Source of the DNA: an uncultured Bacilli bacterium
Lineage (GTDB): Bacteria; Bacillota_I; Bacilli_A; RF39; UBA660
Length of the DNA: 16,429 bases
NCBI GenBank assembly: GCA_934130485.1
Contig: CAKOYE010000021.1
Coordinates: 1 to 16,429 of the forward strand
Reading direction: 5' to 3'
Under the pieces are notes generated by a model. The model made no database searches. It saw nothing but the letters and a program-made list of their open reading frames with translations, and was not told the origin of the DNA. Position 1 is the first letter of the stretch. Every line of letters begins with the position of its first letter. The translations under genes and the position numbers were made by a program. Positions 6,358 through 14,900 of the stretch are shown in pieces.

Positions 6358-7159
6358 TGTTTATTTCCTCCTCATCATCAGGTATTATAACTTTTTTAGG
6401 CCTTAATTCTTCTAATAACATTAATTTTAATTCATCTATAGTTAAATTATAATGTAATTCCGAATTGACAGCCATTGATACTCTTCCCGTTTCTTCAGAA
6501 ACAATTAGCGAAATACAATCTGTTTCTTCGGCAATTCCTAAAGCAGCTCTATGTCTAGTACCCAATCTTTTGCTTATTCTTAAATTATCACTCGTTGGAA
6601 ATACTGCCCCTGCACTTGTAATTTTATCTCCTTGTATAATTACTCCACCATCGTGTAATGGATTATTTGGGAAAAATATGGCAATTAATAAATCACTAGA
6701 AATATCTGCATATATTTTTTTTGATTTTGATATATATTCATTTAAACTTTGATCTCGCTCTATAACAATTAATGCGCCAATTCTATTCTTTCTTAATTGA
6801 TCCATAGCATTTACTATTTCATAAACTACTTTTTCTCTTTCATCTACAGTCAATACCTTATGTCTACCTAAAAGTTGACTCCTACCTAATTGTTCCAAAA
6901 CATTTCTAATTTCAGGTTGAAATATAACTATTAAAGCTAATGGTCCCCAGGTAATTGCATAATCAAGCAAATATCCAATTGTAGTTAAATCCAATATATC
7001 ACTAATTACTTTTAATAGTAAAATTATGATTACACCTTTAAATAACATTACCATTTTAACATTTTTTCTAAGATTCTTTAATATATAATATAAAACTAAC
7101 CAAACGATTAATACATCAAGCAATTTTTTTATTAATTCAATTATTCCATCTACTGTCAT
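6341..7159 (-). CDS. cdaA: Diadenylate cyclase CdaA (cyclic di-AMP synthase)
   Basis: CdaA joins two ATP into cyclic di-AMP at the membrane; the messenger controls potassium and osmolyte transport and cell-wall homeostasis. Three N-terminal transmembrane helices (about 10-27, 36-53, 60-80) precede a cytosolic DAC domain (about 95-255). The two catalytic signatures are present: the D-G-[A/G] motif as LHDGG (Asp170) and T-RHR (Thr201-Arg202-His203-Arg204). The conserved IVSEETG block follows. The second motif residue, usually Ala, is Gly172. Length (272 aa) is normal. The gene has an ideal GGAGGT ribosome binding site and an extended -10 promoter. cdaR overlaps its 3' end; glmM, the usual third gene, is absent from this locus. 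Confidence 0.95.
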   Translation of the reverse strand: MTVDGIIELIKKLLDVLIVWLVLYYILKNLRKNVKMVMLFKGVIIILLLKVISDILDLTTIGYLLDYAITWGPLALIVIFQPEIRNVLEQLGRSQLLGRHKVLTVDEREKVVYEIVNAMDQLRKNRIGALIVIERDQSLNEYISKSKKIYADISSDLLIAIFFPNNPLHDGGVIIQGDKITSAGAVFPTSDNLRISKRLGTRHRAALGIAEETDCISLIVSEETGRVSMAVNSELHYNLTIDELKLMLLEELRPKKVIIPDDEEEINNEENN

Positions 7160-7185
7160 TTTATACCTCCAATATTGTTATGTTT

Positions 7186-7194
7186 ATTATATCA
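7186..7194 (-). promoter_or_regulatory. Extended -10 promoter for cdaA-cdaR
   Basis: The minus strand has a perfect TGATATAAT (TGnTATAAT). The -35 region is only AT-rich, which an extended -10 tolerates. The predicted start near 7179 gives a 20-nt leader containing GGAGGT at 7170-7165. Confidence 0.65.
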
Positions 7195-7230
7195 TGAATA
7201 AAAAAAAACATAAATATTTTTTAAACAAAT

Positions 7231-7257
7231 AAAAATAAAACAAAATGTTTTATTTTT
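7231..7257 (-). terminator. AT-only hairpin, possible terminator after the acidic membrane protein gene
   Basis: A 12-bp perfect inverted repeat (AAAAATAAAACA / TGTTTTATTTTT) with a 3-nt loop overlaps the stop codon at 7258-7256 and is followed by AUUUGUUU in the leftward transcript. With two G-C pairs the stem is weak, so its function is uncertain. Confidence 0.45.
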
Positions 7258-8407
7258 AAAAGTTCCAAATATCCTCTTCATTTACCTCATCATTTTGACG
7301 TTGTTCAAGATTATTTAAGTCTGGTAAATTCATTTGGAAAACGTCATCTGAATTTTTATTATTGTTATTTTCTGTATTTTTAATTTCGTCAACACTTTTA
7401 ATACTTACACTTTTTCTATTTTTTCTTTTATTTTTAATATTATCATCATCTACAAAAGAATTTTCTAAATCTTCTAATTTTAAGTTTTTAATTTGTTCAT
7501 TTATTTCATCTAATTTTAAATTTGTTGTTGCCTCCAAACCTAAATCGTTATCATCTATATTTTCTTCCATATCTGCATCATCAATTACAAATTGTTCAAT
7601 TTTAGATTTTTCAGTACTATTATCATTAGAGTTAGTATCTTGATTTTCTTCAACTTTTTCTTCATTTGTTGGTTTATTAATTTTATAATTATCTTCTTGA
7701 TTTTCAACAGTTTCATTTGATACTTTTGGTTCTAATTCAATAAAATCTGATGTTCCATCGTTAATTACAAATGTATTATCAACTAAATTACTAATACTTT
7801 CAGCAACTTTGTCATTTGGTTTTTCCTGTTCTATAATGGTTTCAGTTGCCTCATCTGGCACAACATCTTCAATATGTAAATTATCTATCTCAACATTATT
7901 ATCTTTAGGCGATAATGAGTCAGTAATTTCATTTATAACAGCATCTTCATCTTGATTTTTATTTGTGTCTTTTTCTATTATATTAAAATCATCTTTGTCA
8001 TTGACATCTTCAATTTTTAACTCCTCAATACTTGGCTCAACATTTTGGTCTCCAAACGGTGCATATAAATCCTCTGGAATTCCTAAATCCTCATTTGATG
8101 CAGCTGGATTTTGATTTACATCGCCAACCATTAATCCTTCATTATTAAAATTAGGCGCAATAGTATCTAAAACATCCAATTGTTCAGAATGATTATTATT
8201 TTCCTCATTAGTATCTAAATCATTCAATACTTCAACATCTTCACTACTAGAATCTTTGATATTATTTTCTTTTTCTTTATTATTTTTTGAAACTTTATTA
8301 CCAAATCCTATTTTTTGAGCAATATAGCCAATTATAGTCATAAAAAAAACTATTCCTACTATAATAAACATAATATAATGTTCTGTTACAAAAGAAATTA
8401 TATCCAT
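7256..8407 (-). CDS. Membrane-tethered, highly acidic, low-complexity protein of unknown function
   Basis: I do not recognise this 383-aa protein. It has one N-terminal transmembrane helix (about 11-30) followed by a short basic stretch (QKIGFGNKVSKNNKEK), which suggests that the long tail is cytoplasmic. The tail is rich in Asp, Glu and Asn, has no cysteine, and looks disordered. Within it a short motif recurs four times: ELKIEDV (129-135), NLHIEDV (176-182), NLKLDEI (296-302) and NLKLEDL (308-314). A basic patch (KNKRKNRKS, about 324-332) interrupts the acidity, and the protein ends in EEDIWNF, an unusual aromatic tail. The architecture suggests a membrane-bound scaffold or docking protein, but that is inference. 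Ribosome binding site AAAGGGTG precedes the ATG. It lies between trmL and cdaA in the same orientation, with its own likely promoter. Confidence 0.78.
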   Translation of the reverse strand: MDIISFVTEHYIMFIIVGIVFFMTIIGYIAQKIGFGNKVSKNNKEKENNIKDSSSEDVEVLNDLDTNEENNNHSEQLDVLDTIAPNFNNEGLMVGDVNQNPAASNEDLGIPEDLYAPFGDQNVEPSIEELKIEDVNDKDDFNIIEKDTNKNQDEDAVINEITDSLSPKDNNVEIDNLHIEDVVPDEATETIIEQEKPNDKVAESISNLVDNTFVINDGTSDFIELEPKVSNETVENQEDNYKINKPTNEEKVEENQDTNSNDNSTEKSKIEQFVIDDADMEENIDDNDLGLEATTNLKLDEINEQIKNLKLEDLENSFVDDDNIKNKRKNRKSVSIKSVDEIKNTENNNNKNSDDVFQMNLPDLNNLEQRQNDEVNEEDIWNF

Positions 8408-8433
8408 AAAAACACCCTTTCTTATTCTTCAAT

Positions 8434-8462
8434 ATAATAACATTTTTTATAAATTTAAACAA
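8434..8462 (-). promoter_or_regulatory. Putative promoter for the acidic membrane protein gene
   Basis: Minus-strand TTGTTT (8462-8457), a 17-nt spacer and TATTAT (8439-8434), with an upstream TG giving an extended -10 (TGTTATTAT). The predicted start near 8427 leaves a 20-nt leader before the ATG at 8407. Confidence 0.5.
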
Positions 8463-8464
8463 TA

Positions 8465-8971
8465 TTATTGTTCCAAATAATCTTCTCCCTTAAATGGTTC
8501 TGTTCTAAGCAAATCACGATAATTTTGTTGTCTTAAAACCTCATATAACATAATCGCAGCAGAATTTGATAAATTAAGTGCTCTTATATTGGAATTCATA
8601 GGAATTCTCATACAATGATCTAGGTCATTTTTTAATATTTCTTTAGGAATACCTGTACTTTCCTTACCAAATACTAGATAAATATTTTCATCCTTATTAG
8701 AATAATCAAACGAATCGTGAGGTTTTTTTCCATATCTAGTTAGAAAATAAAAAGTTCCTTTATTTTTACTTAAAAAATCCTCATAATTTTCATATACTGT
8801 ATAATCACAATGATCAATATAATTTACACCAGAACGTTTAATATACTTATCTTCTAGTGAAAAACCTAAAGGTTTTATAAGATGTAACTTTGTTCCAGTT
8901 CCTGCACAAGTTCGCATTATATTTCCAGTATTACCTGGTATTTCAGGTTCAAATAAAACAACATTTATCAT
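8465..8971 (-). CDS. trmL: TrmL, tRNA (cytidine/uridine-34 2'-O)-methyltransferase
   Basis: TrmL is a SPOUT-fold, S-adenosylmethionine-dependent enzyme that methylates the ribose of the wobble nucleotide in tRNA-Leu isoacceptors. All the family blocks are present: FEPEIPGNTGNIMRTCAGTG (7-26), KPLGFSLEDKYIKRSGV (about 33-49), the knot segment LVFGKESTGIP (about 118-128), and RIPMNSNIRALNLSNSAA followed by YEVLRQ (about 141-167). Length (168 aa) is close to that of the B. subtilis protein (CspR, about 160). Its ATG overlaps the TGA of the preceding thioredoxin-like gene (ATGA), so the two are translationally coupled. No ribosome binding site separate from that coding region is needed. Confidence 0.95.
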   Translation of the reverse strand: MINVVLFEPEIPGNTGNIMRTCAGTGTKLHLIKPLGFSLEDKYIKRSGVNYIDHCDYTVYENYEDFLSKNKGTFYFLTRYGKKPHDSFDYSNKDENIYLVFGKESTGIPKEILKNDLDHCMRIPMNSNIRALNLSNSAAIMLYEVLRQQNYRDLLRTEPFKGEDYLEQ

Positions 8972-9498
8972 GCTTGACCAATAACCCCTCTATTATAAAA
9001 TAATTCTTTTACGTCATTCATATTTATATCGGTTTTTTTAGTATATAAAACTGAATTTATTTTACCATTTTCCATAATTAATAAATTTGTATATTTTTCA
9101 AATGGAATATTTTTTATATTTTCAGCAAAGTAGTTATTTTTCATATTATCAAAAAAATCCTTATTTATATTTTCTAGATTAATAAATACTACTTGTGACT
9201 GTAAATTATATTTTACTAAAAATTCTTTAAAGTCTTTTTCAAATTCAGAAATTGTTTCATCCTTACTACTTGCTAGATAGATAATTATATTACTATTTTC
9301 TAATGTATAATTTTCAAATTCTTCTTCGTTCATACTAACTAAAAATTGTGACATAATTGATGGTTCTTTATTCAAATCTTCTCTTAAAGAATACCATCTA
9401 TTAAATAAAATTGTTGCTAATACTACTAAAACGACTAAAAAAGCACATATAACATAATTTCTTTTAGGTATTTCATTATTAGTTTTTTTCAATTTCAT
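8968..9498 (-). CDS. Single-pass membrane protein with a thioredoxin-like domain lacking CXXC
   Basis: I recognise no named family. From the chosen start it has 176 aa: a basic cytoplasmic N-terminus, one transmembrane helix (about 14-32) and an extracytoplasmic domain. That domain's strand NIIIYLASS, acidic helix DETISEFEKDFKEFLVKYN, strand QVVFINLEN and C-terminal hairpin NLLIMENGKINSVLY follow the thioredoxin order. The only cysteine is in the membrane helix, so there is no redox centre. The frame also has an ATG at 9513, but the predicted transcription start (about 9516) would leave it almost leaderless. ATG 9498, preceded by GGATGCGAT, is favoured, though weakly. It is unlike the protein at 1971-2468 in sequence but has the same architecture. 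It shares a 4-nt overlap with trmL. Confidence 0.7.
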   Translation of the reverse strand: MKLKKTNNEIPKRNYVICAFLVVLVVLATILFNRWYSLREDLNKEPSIMSQFLVSMNEEEFENYTLENSNIIIYLASSKDETISEFEKDFKEFLVKYNLQSQVVFINLENINKDFFDNMKNNYFAENIKNIPFEKYTNLLIMENGKINSVLYTKKTDINMNDVKELFYNRGVIGQA

Positions 9499-9522
9499 AT
9501 TTATCGCATCCATTCTTACTTA

Positions 9523-9551
9523 ATTTTATCATACAAATATAAGGAAATCAA
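9523..9551 (-). promoter_or_regulatory. Promoter for the thioredoxin-like/trmL operon
   Basis: Minus-strand TTGATT (9551-9546), a 17-nt spacer and TAAAAT (9528-9523) with an extended TG (TGATAAAAT). The predicted start is near 9516, which favours ATG 9498 over ATG 9513. Confidence 0.6.
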
Positions 9552-9570
9552 TTAAAATATTTTAATAATA

Positions 9571-9579
9571 TGCTATAAT
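9571..9579 (+). promoter_or_regulatory. Extended -10 promoter for addB-addA
   Basis: TGCTATAAT is a perfect extended -10 (TGnTATAAT); the -35 region is AT-rich without a good hexamer. The predicted start near 9586 would leave a leader of about 9 nt that begins with the Shine-Dalgarno sequence GGTGAT. It is back to back with the promoter at 9523-9551. Confidence 0.6.
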
Positions 9580-9594
9580 ATTTTTGGTGATTGT

Positions 9595-11991
9595 ATGAAT
9601 TATGATGTCTTAGAAAATGATTCTATTTTAATTGTACCCAGTCAAATAAAAGAAAAAATATTAACTGAAATGAATAAAAAATCAAAACTTTTTAATGTAA
9701 AGTTAATGGAAATAAATGAATTTAAAAAAGAGTATTTTTTTGATTATACTACTGAGACAATTTTTTATGTTATGAAACATTACAATTATGACTATGAATT
9801 TTCTCTTGATATAATAAACAACTTATATTTTTTATCTTCCGAAAATTATAATCACGAAAAACTCAAGTTTTTATTAAATATAAAAAATGAATTAATTAAT
9901 AATAACTTACTTATTTTTGATAATGTTTTTAAAATCTCACTAGAAACCAAAAAAATATATGTTTATGGATACGACTATATAAATAATTTTTATAAAAAAA
10001 TGTTTAGTACTTTAAATGTAAATTATATAGATCAAAATATCTCCAAATTTAACCACGATATTATGGAATTTGATACCATTCAAGATGAAGTTATCTTCGT
10101 TGCTAACAAAATATGTGAATTAATAGAAAATAAAATAGATTTAAATAAAATAAAAATTATTAATCCTAGTAGTAATTATAATGCAACTATTAAACGTATT
10201 TTTAACTTGTTTAATTTACCATTTTATTTTAACAACAATTATTTAATATCGACAAAAATATCTAACAATTTTTTTGAAATTTTAAGTAATGATATAGTAG
10301 AAACTTTAGAAAAATTAAAAGAAACAATTAGTTTAAATGATGAATTAGAACAAACTGAATATAATCAAATAGTTAAAATATGTAATAAATATAATTGGTG
10401 CTCTAATTTTCTAGACATTAAAAATAATCTTATATATGAGTTTAGTAATACTAAAATTGATATAAAAAAAGAAGCAAATTATATTGAGTTTGTATCTTTA
10501 GAAAATAATTTTTTTTATGATGATGAATATGTATTTTTAATTGGATTCAATCAAAATACATATCCTAAAACTGTTAAAGATGATGATTTTTTAAATGATG
10601 AGGTTAAAAAATTTTTAAACTTAGAAACAACTACAGAAATTAATAAAATAAATTATAATATATTAGTAAATAAATTGTATTCTATTAAAAATTTGTTTAT
10701 TTCTTATAAATTAAAAAGTCCTTTCAACTCTTTTTATTGTTCACAAATAATTGATGATTTAAATCTTAATGTAGTTAAAAATTATAATTGTAATATACAT
10801 TATTCTATACTAAATGATAAATTGAATCTAGCAATTACCCTTGATAATTATTTAAAATATGGTGAAGAATCTCAAGATTTAGAACTTTTATATAGTAATT
10901 ATCCAGGTATTAATTACAAAACTTATAATAATCAATATACAAAAATTGATGAAAATTTATTTAGAAAATATCTAAATAACAAATTATCACTTTCATATTC
11001 TAGTATTAACAATTTTTATAAGTGTTCATTTAGATACTATATGGAAAATATTCTTAATTTACAAATATCATCTAACGAATTTTCACTTTTTATTGGGAAT
11101 TTATTTCACTATATTTTATCAATAATGTATAATGGGGATTTTAATTTTTCAGATAGTTTTGAAACCTATGTTAATGAAAATTATGAATTTAATACTTATA
11201 GAGAAAGATTTTTTATAAACAAATTAAAAAAAGAACTTGAATTTATTATTGATAATATTAAAGAACAAGATAAATTTACAAGTTTTAATTCACATAAATT
11301 TGAACAATTAATTAAAATTGATTTATCAAAAGATAATTATGATATAACATTTAAAGGTATTATTGATAAAATAAGTTATAAAAAAGAAGCTGGTAATACT
11401 TTAATCTCTATAATTGATTATAAAACAGGAAATCCTAATTTGAATCTTAATAATATTATATATGGTATTGATATGCAGTTATGTATTTATGCTTATTTAA
11501 GTTCAAAGTTAAAGTTGTTCGCAAACCCTTTATTAGTAGGTATATACTTACAAAAAATATTGAATAATGAGATAAATATTAATAAAAATAAACAGTACAT
11601 AACTATGAAGCAAGAAAATTTAAAATTACAAGGATATAGTAATTCTAATGAAAGTATTTTAAAAATTTTTGACAATACTTACACTGATAGTAAATTAATA
11701 AAAGGTATGAAAGTTAGCAGTAAAGGATTTTATGCATATAGTAAAGTCTTTGACCAAGCTATGCTAAATTCTATATTAAATATTGTAGAAAATAATATTG
11801 ATGAAGCCAGGGATAAAATATTAAATAGAGAATTTTATATTAATCCTAAAAAAATTGGTGTTAAAAATTTAATAGGATGTGAAAATTGTACATATAAAGA
11901 ATTATGTTTTATGACAGAAGATAATATTATAAATTTAAAAGAATATAAAAATTTAGAATTTTTAAAGGATGATGTAAATGAAATGGACTAG
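9595..11991 (+). CDS. addB: AddB/RexB-type subunit of the AddAB helicase-nuclease (short form)
   Basis: AddB pairs with AddA to process double-strand DNA ends for recombinational repair. The C-terminal half is clear: SYSSINNFYKCSFRYYMEN followed by a PD-(D/E)XK nuclease core, with GIID (Asp591) and IIDYKTG (Asp608, Lys610), and an iron-sulphur site made of Cys477 plus Cys762-x2-Cys765-x5-Cys771, exactly the AddB spacing. The N-terminal part keeps only traces of the degenerate helicase fold (for example YVFLIGFNQNTYPKTVKDDDFL, about 312-333) and has no Walker A. At 798 aa it is much shorter than B. subtilis AddB (about 1166 aa), as though the inactive helicase half had been trimmed. Start ATG 9595 follows GGTGAT. 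It overlaps addA by 14 nt. Confidence 0.87.
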   Translation: MNYDVLENDSILIVPSQIKEKILTEMNKKSKLFNVKLMEINEFKKEYFFDYTTETIFYVMKHYNYDYEFSLDIINNLYFLSSENYNHEKLKFLLNIKNELINNNLLIFDNVFKISLETKKIYVYGYDYINNFYKKMFSTLNVNYIDQNISKFNHDIMEFDTIQDEVIFVANKICELIENKIDLNKIKIINPSSNYNATIKRIFNLFNLPFYFNNNYLISTKISNNFFEILSNDIVETLEKLKETISLNDELEQTEYNQIVKICNKYNWCSNFLDIKNNLIYEFSNTKIDIKKEANYIEFVSLENNFFYDDEYVFLIGFNQNTYPKTVKDDDFLNDEVKKFLNLETTTEINKINYNILVNKLYSIKNLFISYKLKSPFNSFYCSQIIDDLNLNVVKNYNCNIHYSILNDKLNLAITLDNYLKYGEESQDLELLYSNYPGINYKTYNNQYTKIDENLFRKYLNNKLSLSYSSINNFYKCSFRYYMENILNLQISSNEFSLFIGNLFHYILSIMYNGDFNFSDSFETYVNENYEFNTYRERFFINKLKKELEFIIDNIKEQDKFTSFNSHKFEQLIKIDLSKDNYDITFKGIIDKISYKKEAGNTLISIIDYKTGNPNLNLNNIIYGIDMQLCIYAYLSSKLKLFANPLLVGIYLQKILNNEININKNKQYITMKQENLKLQGYSNSNESILKIFDNTYTDSKLIKGMKVSSKGFYAYSKVFDQAMLNSILNIVENNIDEARDKILNREFYINPKKIGVKNLIGCENCTYKELCFMTEDNIINLKEYKNLEFLKDDVNEMD

Positions 11992-14900
11992 TGAACAATT
12001 AGAAGCAATTGATAAAGATAATACATCTATTATTGTTAGTGCCGGTGCAGGTAGTGGTAAAACTGCTGTTTTAACTGAAAGAGTAATCAGAAAAATAAAA
12101 GATGGTGTCAATATTAATGAACTATTAATTTTAACATTTACTAATAAAGCTGCATTAGAAATGAAAGAAAGAATTAGAAAATCATTAAAAAAATACCCGG
12201 AATTTAAAAGTCAACTTGATTTAATAAATGAAGCATATATTACAACGTTTGATAGTTTCGCACTTTCAATTTTAAAGAAATACCACTATATTTTGTCATT
12301 ATCTAAAAATATTAAAATAGCTGATTCAAGTTTAATTTATTTAAAAAAACAAGAATATATTAATGATATTTTTGAAAATATGTATGAGTGTAAAAATGAT
12401 TTATTTTTAAAACTTATAGATGATTTTTGTATTAAAGATGATAAAGAAATTAGAAACAGTATTTTAGATATTTATAATTCACTAAGTATTATGATTGATA
12501 AGAAAAATTTCTTAAATAACTATATTGGAAATTTTTATAGCGATGAAAGTATTAATAAATATATAAAAGAATATGAAGATTTAATTTATTCAAAACAAGA
12601 AAAATTAAATATTTATTTAGAAGAAGTATCTAATATAGATAATGAATATTATGAAAAAATATATAATGTGATTATTAAATTAATCGAATCTAATAATTAT
12701 GATGAGGTAAAAAATAATTTAGATTTTAGATTACCTAACCTAAAAAAAGAATCTGATGAGGAATTAAAAAATATAAAGGAAAATATTAGTAATACAATTA
12801 AAGAAATACAAGAATTAACTTTCTATGATAGTAGAGAAGAAATTTATAATACAATTATTTCAACAGTTGATTACGCCAAAATAATTATTGAAATTATTAA
12901 AGTTTTAGATCTAAAAATAACAGATTATAAGTTTAAAAATAATATTTTTGAATTTAATGATATATCTATGATGTTAATTGATATTTTAAAAAATAATAAC
13001 GATATACGTTTAGAAATTAAAAATAGTTATAAAGAAATTATGGTTGATGAGTATCAAGATACAAGTGACATTCAAGAGGCTCTTATCTCTTTAATAGAAA
13101 ATAATAATGTCTATATGGTTGGTGATATTAAGCAATCTATTTATAGATTTAGAAATGCTAATCCGGATATATTTAAAGAAAAATATCGAAAATATTCTGA
13201 GGGTAATAATGGCTATAAAATTGACTTAAATAGAAATTTCCGTTCAAGAAAAGAGGTTCTTGGTAACATTAATTTAATTTTTTCACATCTTATGGACTTA
13301 AAAATTGGTGGCGCTAGTTACACAGATGGTCACGAGATGATATATGGTAATAAATCATATGATGATATGAATGTAGTTAATTATGATATGGATATTTTAA
13401 ATTATTGTTTCGATAAAAATATAGGATTTACTAAAGAAGAGGTAGAAATATTTATTATCGCTCATGATATTTTAAATAAAGTTAAAAATAAATACCAAGT
13501 TGTAGATAAAAAGACATTTATGTTAAGAGACTGCACATTTAATGACTTTGCTATTTTAATTGATAGATCTACTAATTTTGATTTATTTAGAAAAATTTTT
13601 GAATACAAAAAAATACCACTTACTATATATAAAGATGAAAAACTTAATAACGGTGATGAAATTATTGTTATTAAAAATTTAATTAAACTTATTTTAAAAA
13701 TATATAATAATACTTTTGATAAGGAATTCAAATATTTATTTGTAAGTGTTGCAAGAAGTTTTGTCTTTAAACTTAATGATAATGATATTTTTAAAATGTT
13801 TACTGATGATAATTTTAAAGATAATCAGATATATGAAAAGTGTTATTTATTATCTAAATACATAAATACATACACTAGTTCAATGTTAATTGATAAAATT
13901 TTGAAAGAGTTTTCTATAATGGAAAAATTAATAAATTTAGGTGAGGTTCAAAATAGATTAATTAGACTAGATTATTTAAGTGATATTGCAAGCAATCTAG
14001 ATAATATGGGATATACAATAGAAGATTTTATTGACTACTTGTCCCAACTTTCTAAAAATCAATATGATATTAAATTTTCATTATCTAAGGAAAGTCCTAA
14101 TAGTGTTCAATTGATGACTATTCACACATCAAAAGGTCTAGAATTTAGTGTTTGCTATTTTCCTTTACTTTATAAAGAATTTAATTTAAGAGATTTGAAT
14201 GAGAAATTTTTATTTGATAATAAATATGGTATTATAACACCTTACTTTAAAGAAGGAATAGGTAAAACAATTTTTAAGTATTTGCTTAAAAACAAATATG
14301 TTGAGGAAGAAATATCCGAAAAAATAAGACTTTTTTATGTAGCATTAACGAGATCTAAAGAAAAAATAATTATGATTGCAGATATAAATGATTATGAATC
14401 TTCAACTGATAAATTAAGTTTTCGTTCATTTTTAGATATGGTTAAATATTTAGGTAATAATTTAGATATTTATAAAAATAATGTAGATTTAGAACAAATT
14501 AATCTATCACATAATTATAATCTTAATAAAAAAATATCTGATTTAAGTAAATTTGCAAAAAATTCTAATAAGATAATTACTCACGAATTAGAATTTGATA
14601 ATAAGCAAATTGAAACGAGTAAATATTCAAAAATTAATAATAATTATATTTCTAAAGAAGAAGAAAAAAAATTAAAAATTGGTACATATTTTCATTATTT
14701 ATTAGAAATGATTGATTTTAAAAATAATGATTTAGATAAATACAATATTGATAATTTTTATAAGGACAAAATTATTAAATTTTTAAATCTTGATATTTTT
14801 AATAATATAAATGACGCTATAATTTATAAAGAATATGAATTTATTAGTTGTTCTGATAATATAAAAAAACATGGTATTATTGACTTAATGATTGAATACC

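Noticed and set aside
8968..8971. Possible Mycoplasma-type code with TGA as tryptophan, suggested by the extreme AT content
   Set aside because: TGA ends the thioredoxin-like gene in an ATGA overlap with trmL, and the tryptophans inspected in conserved motifs use TGG.
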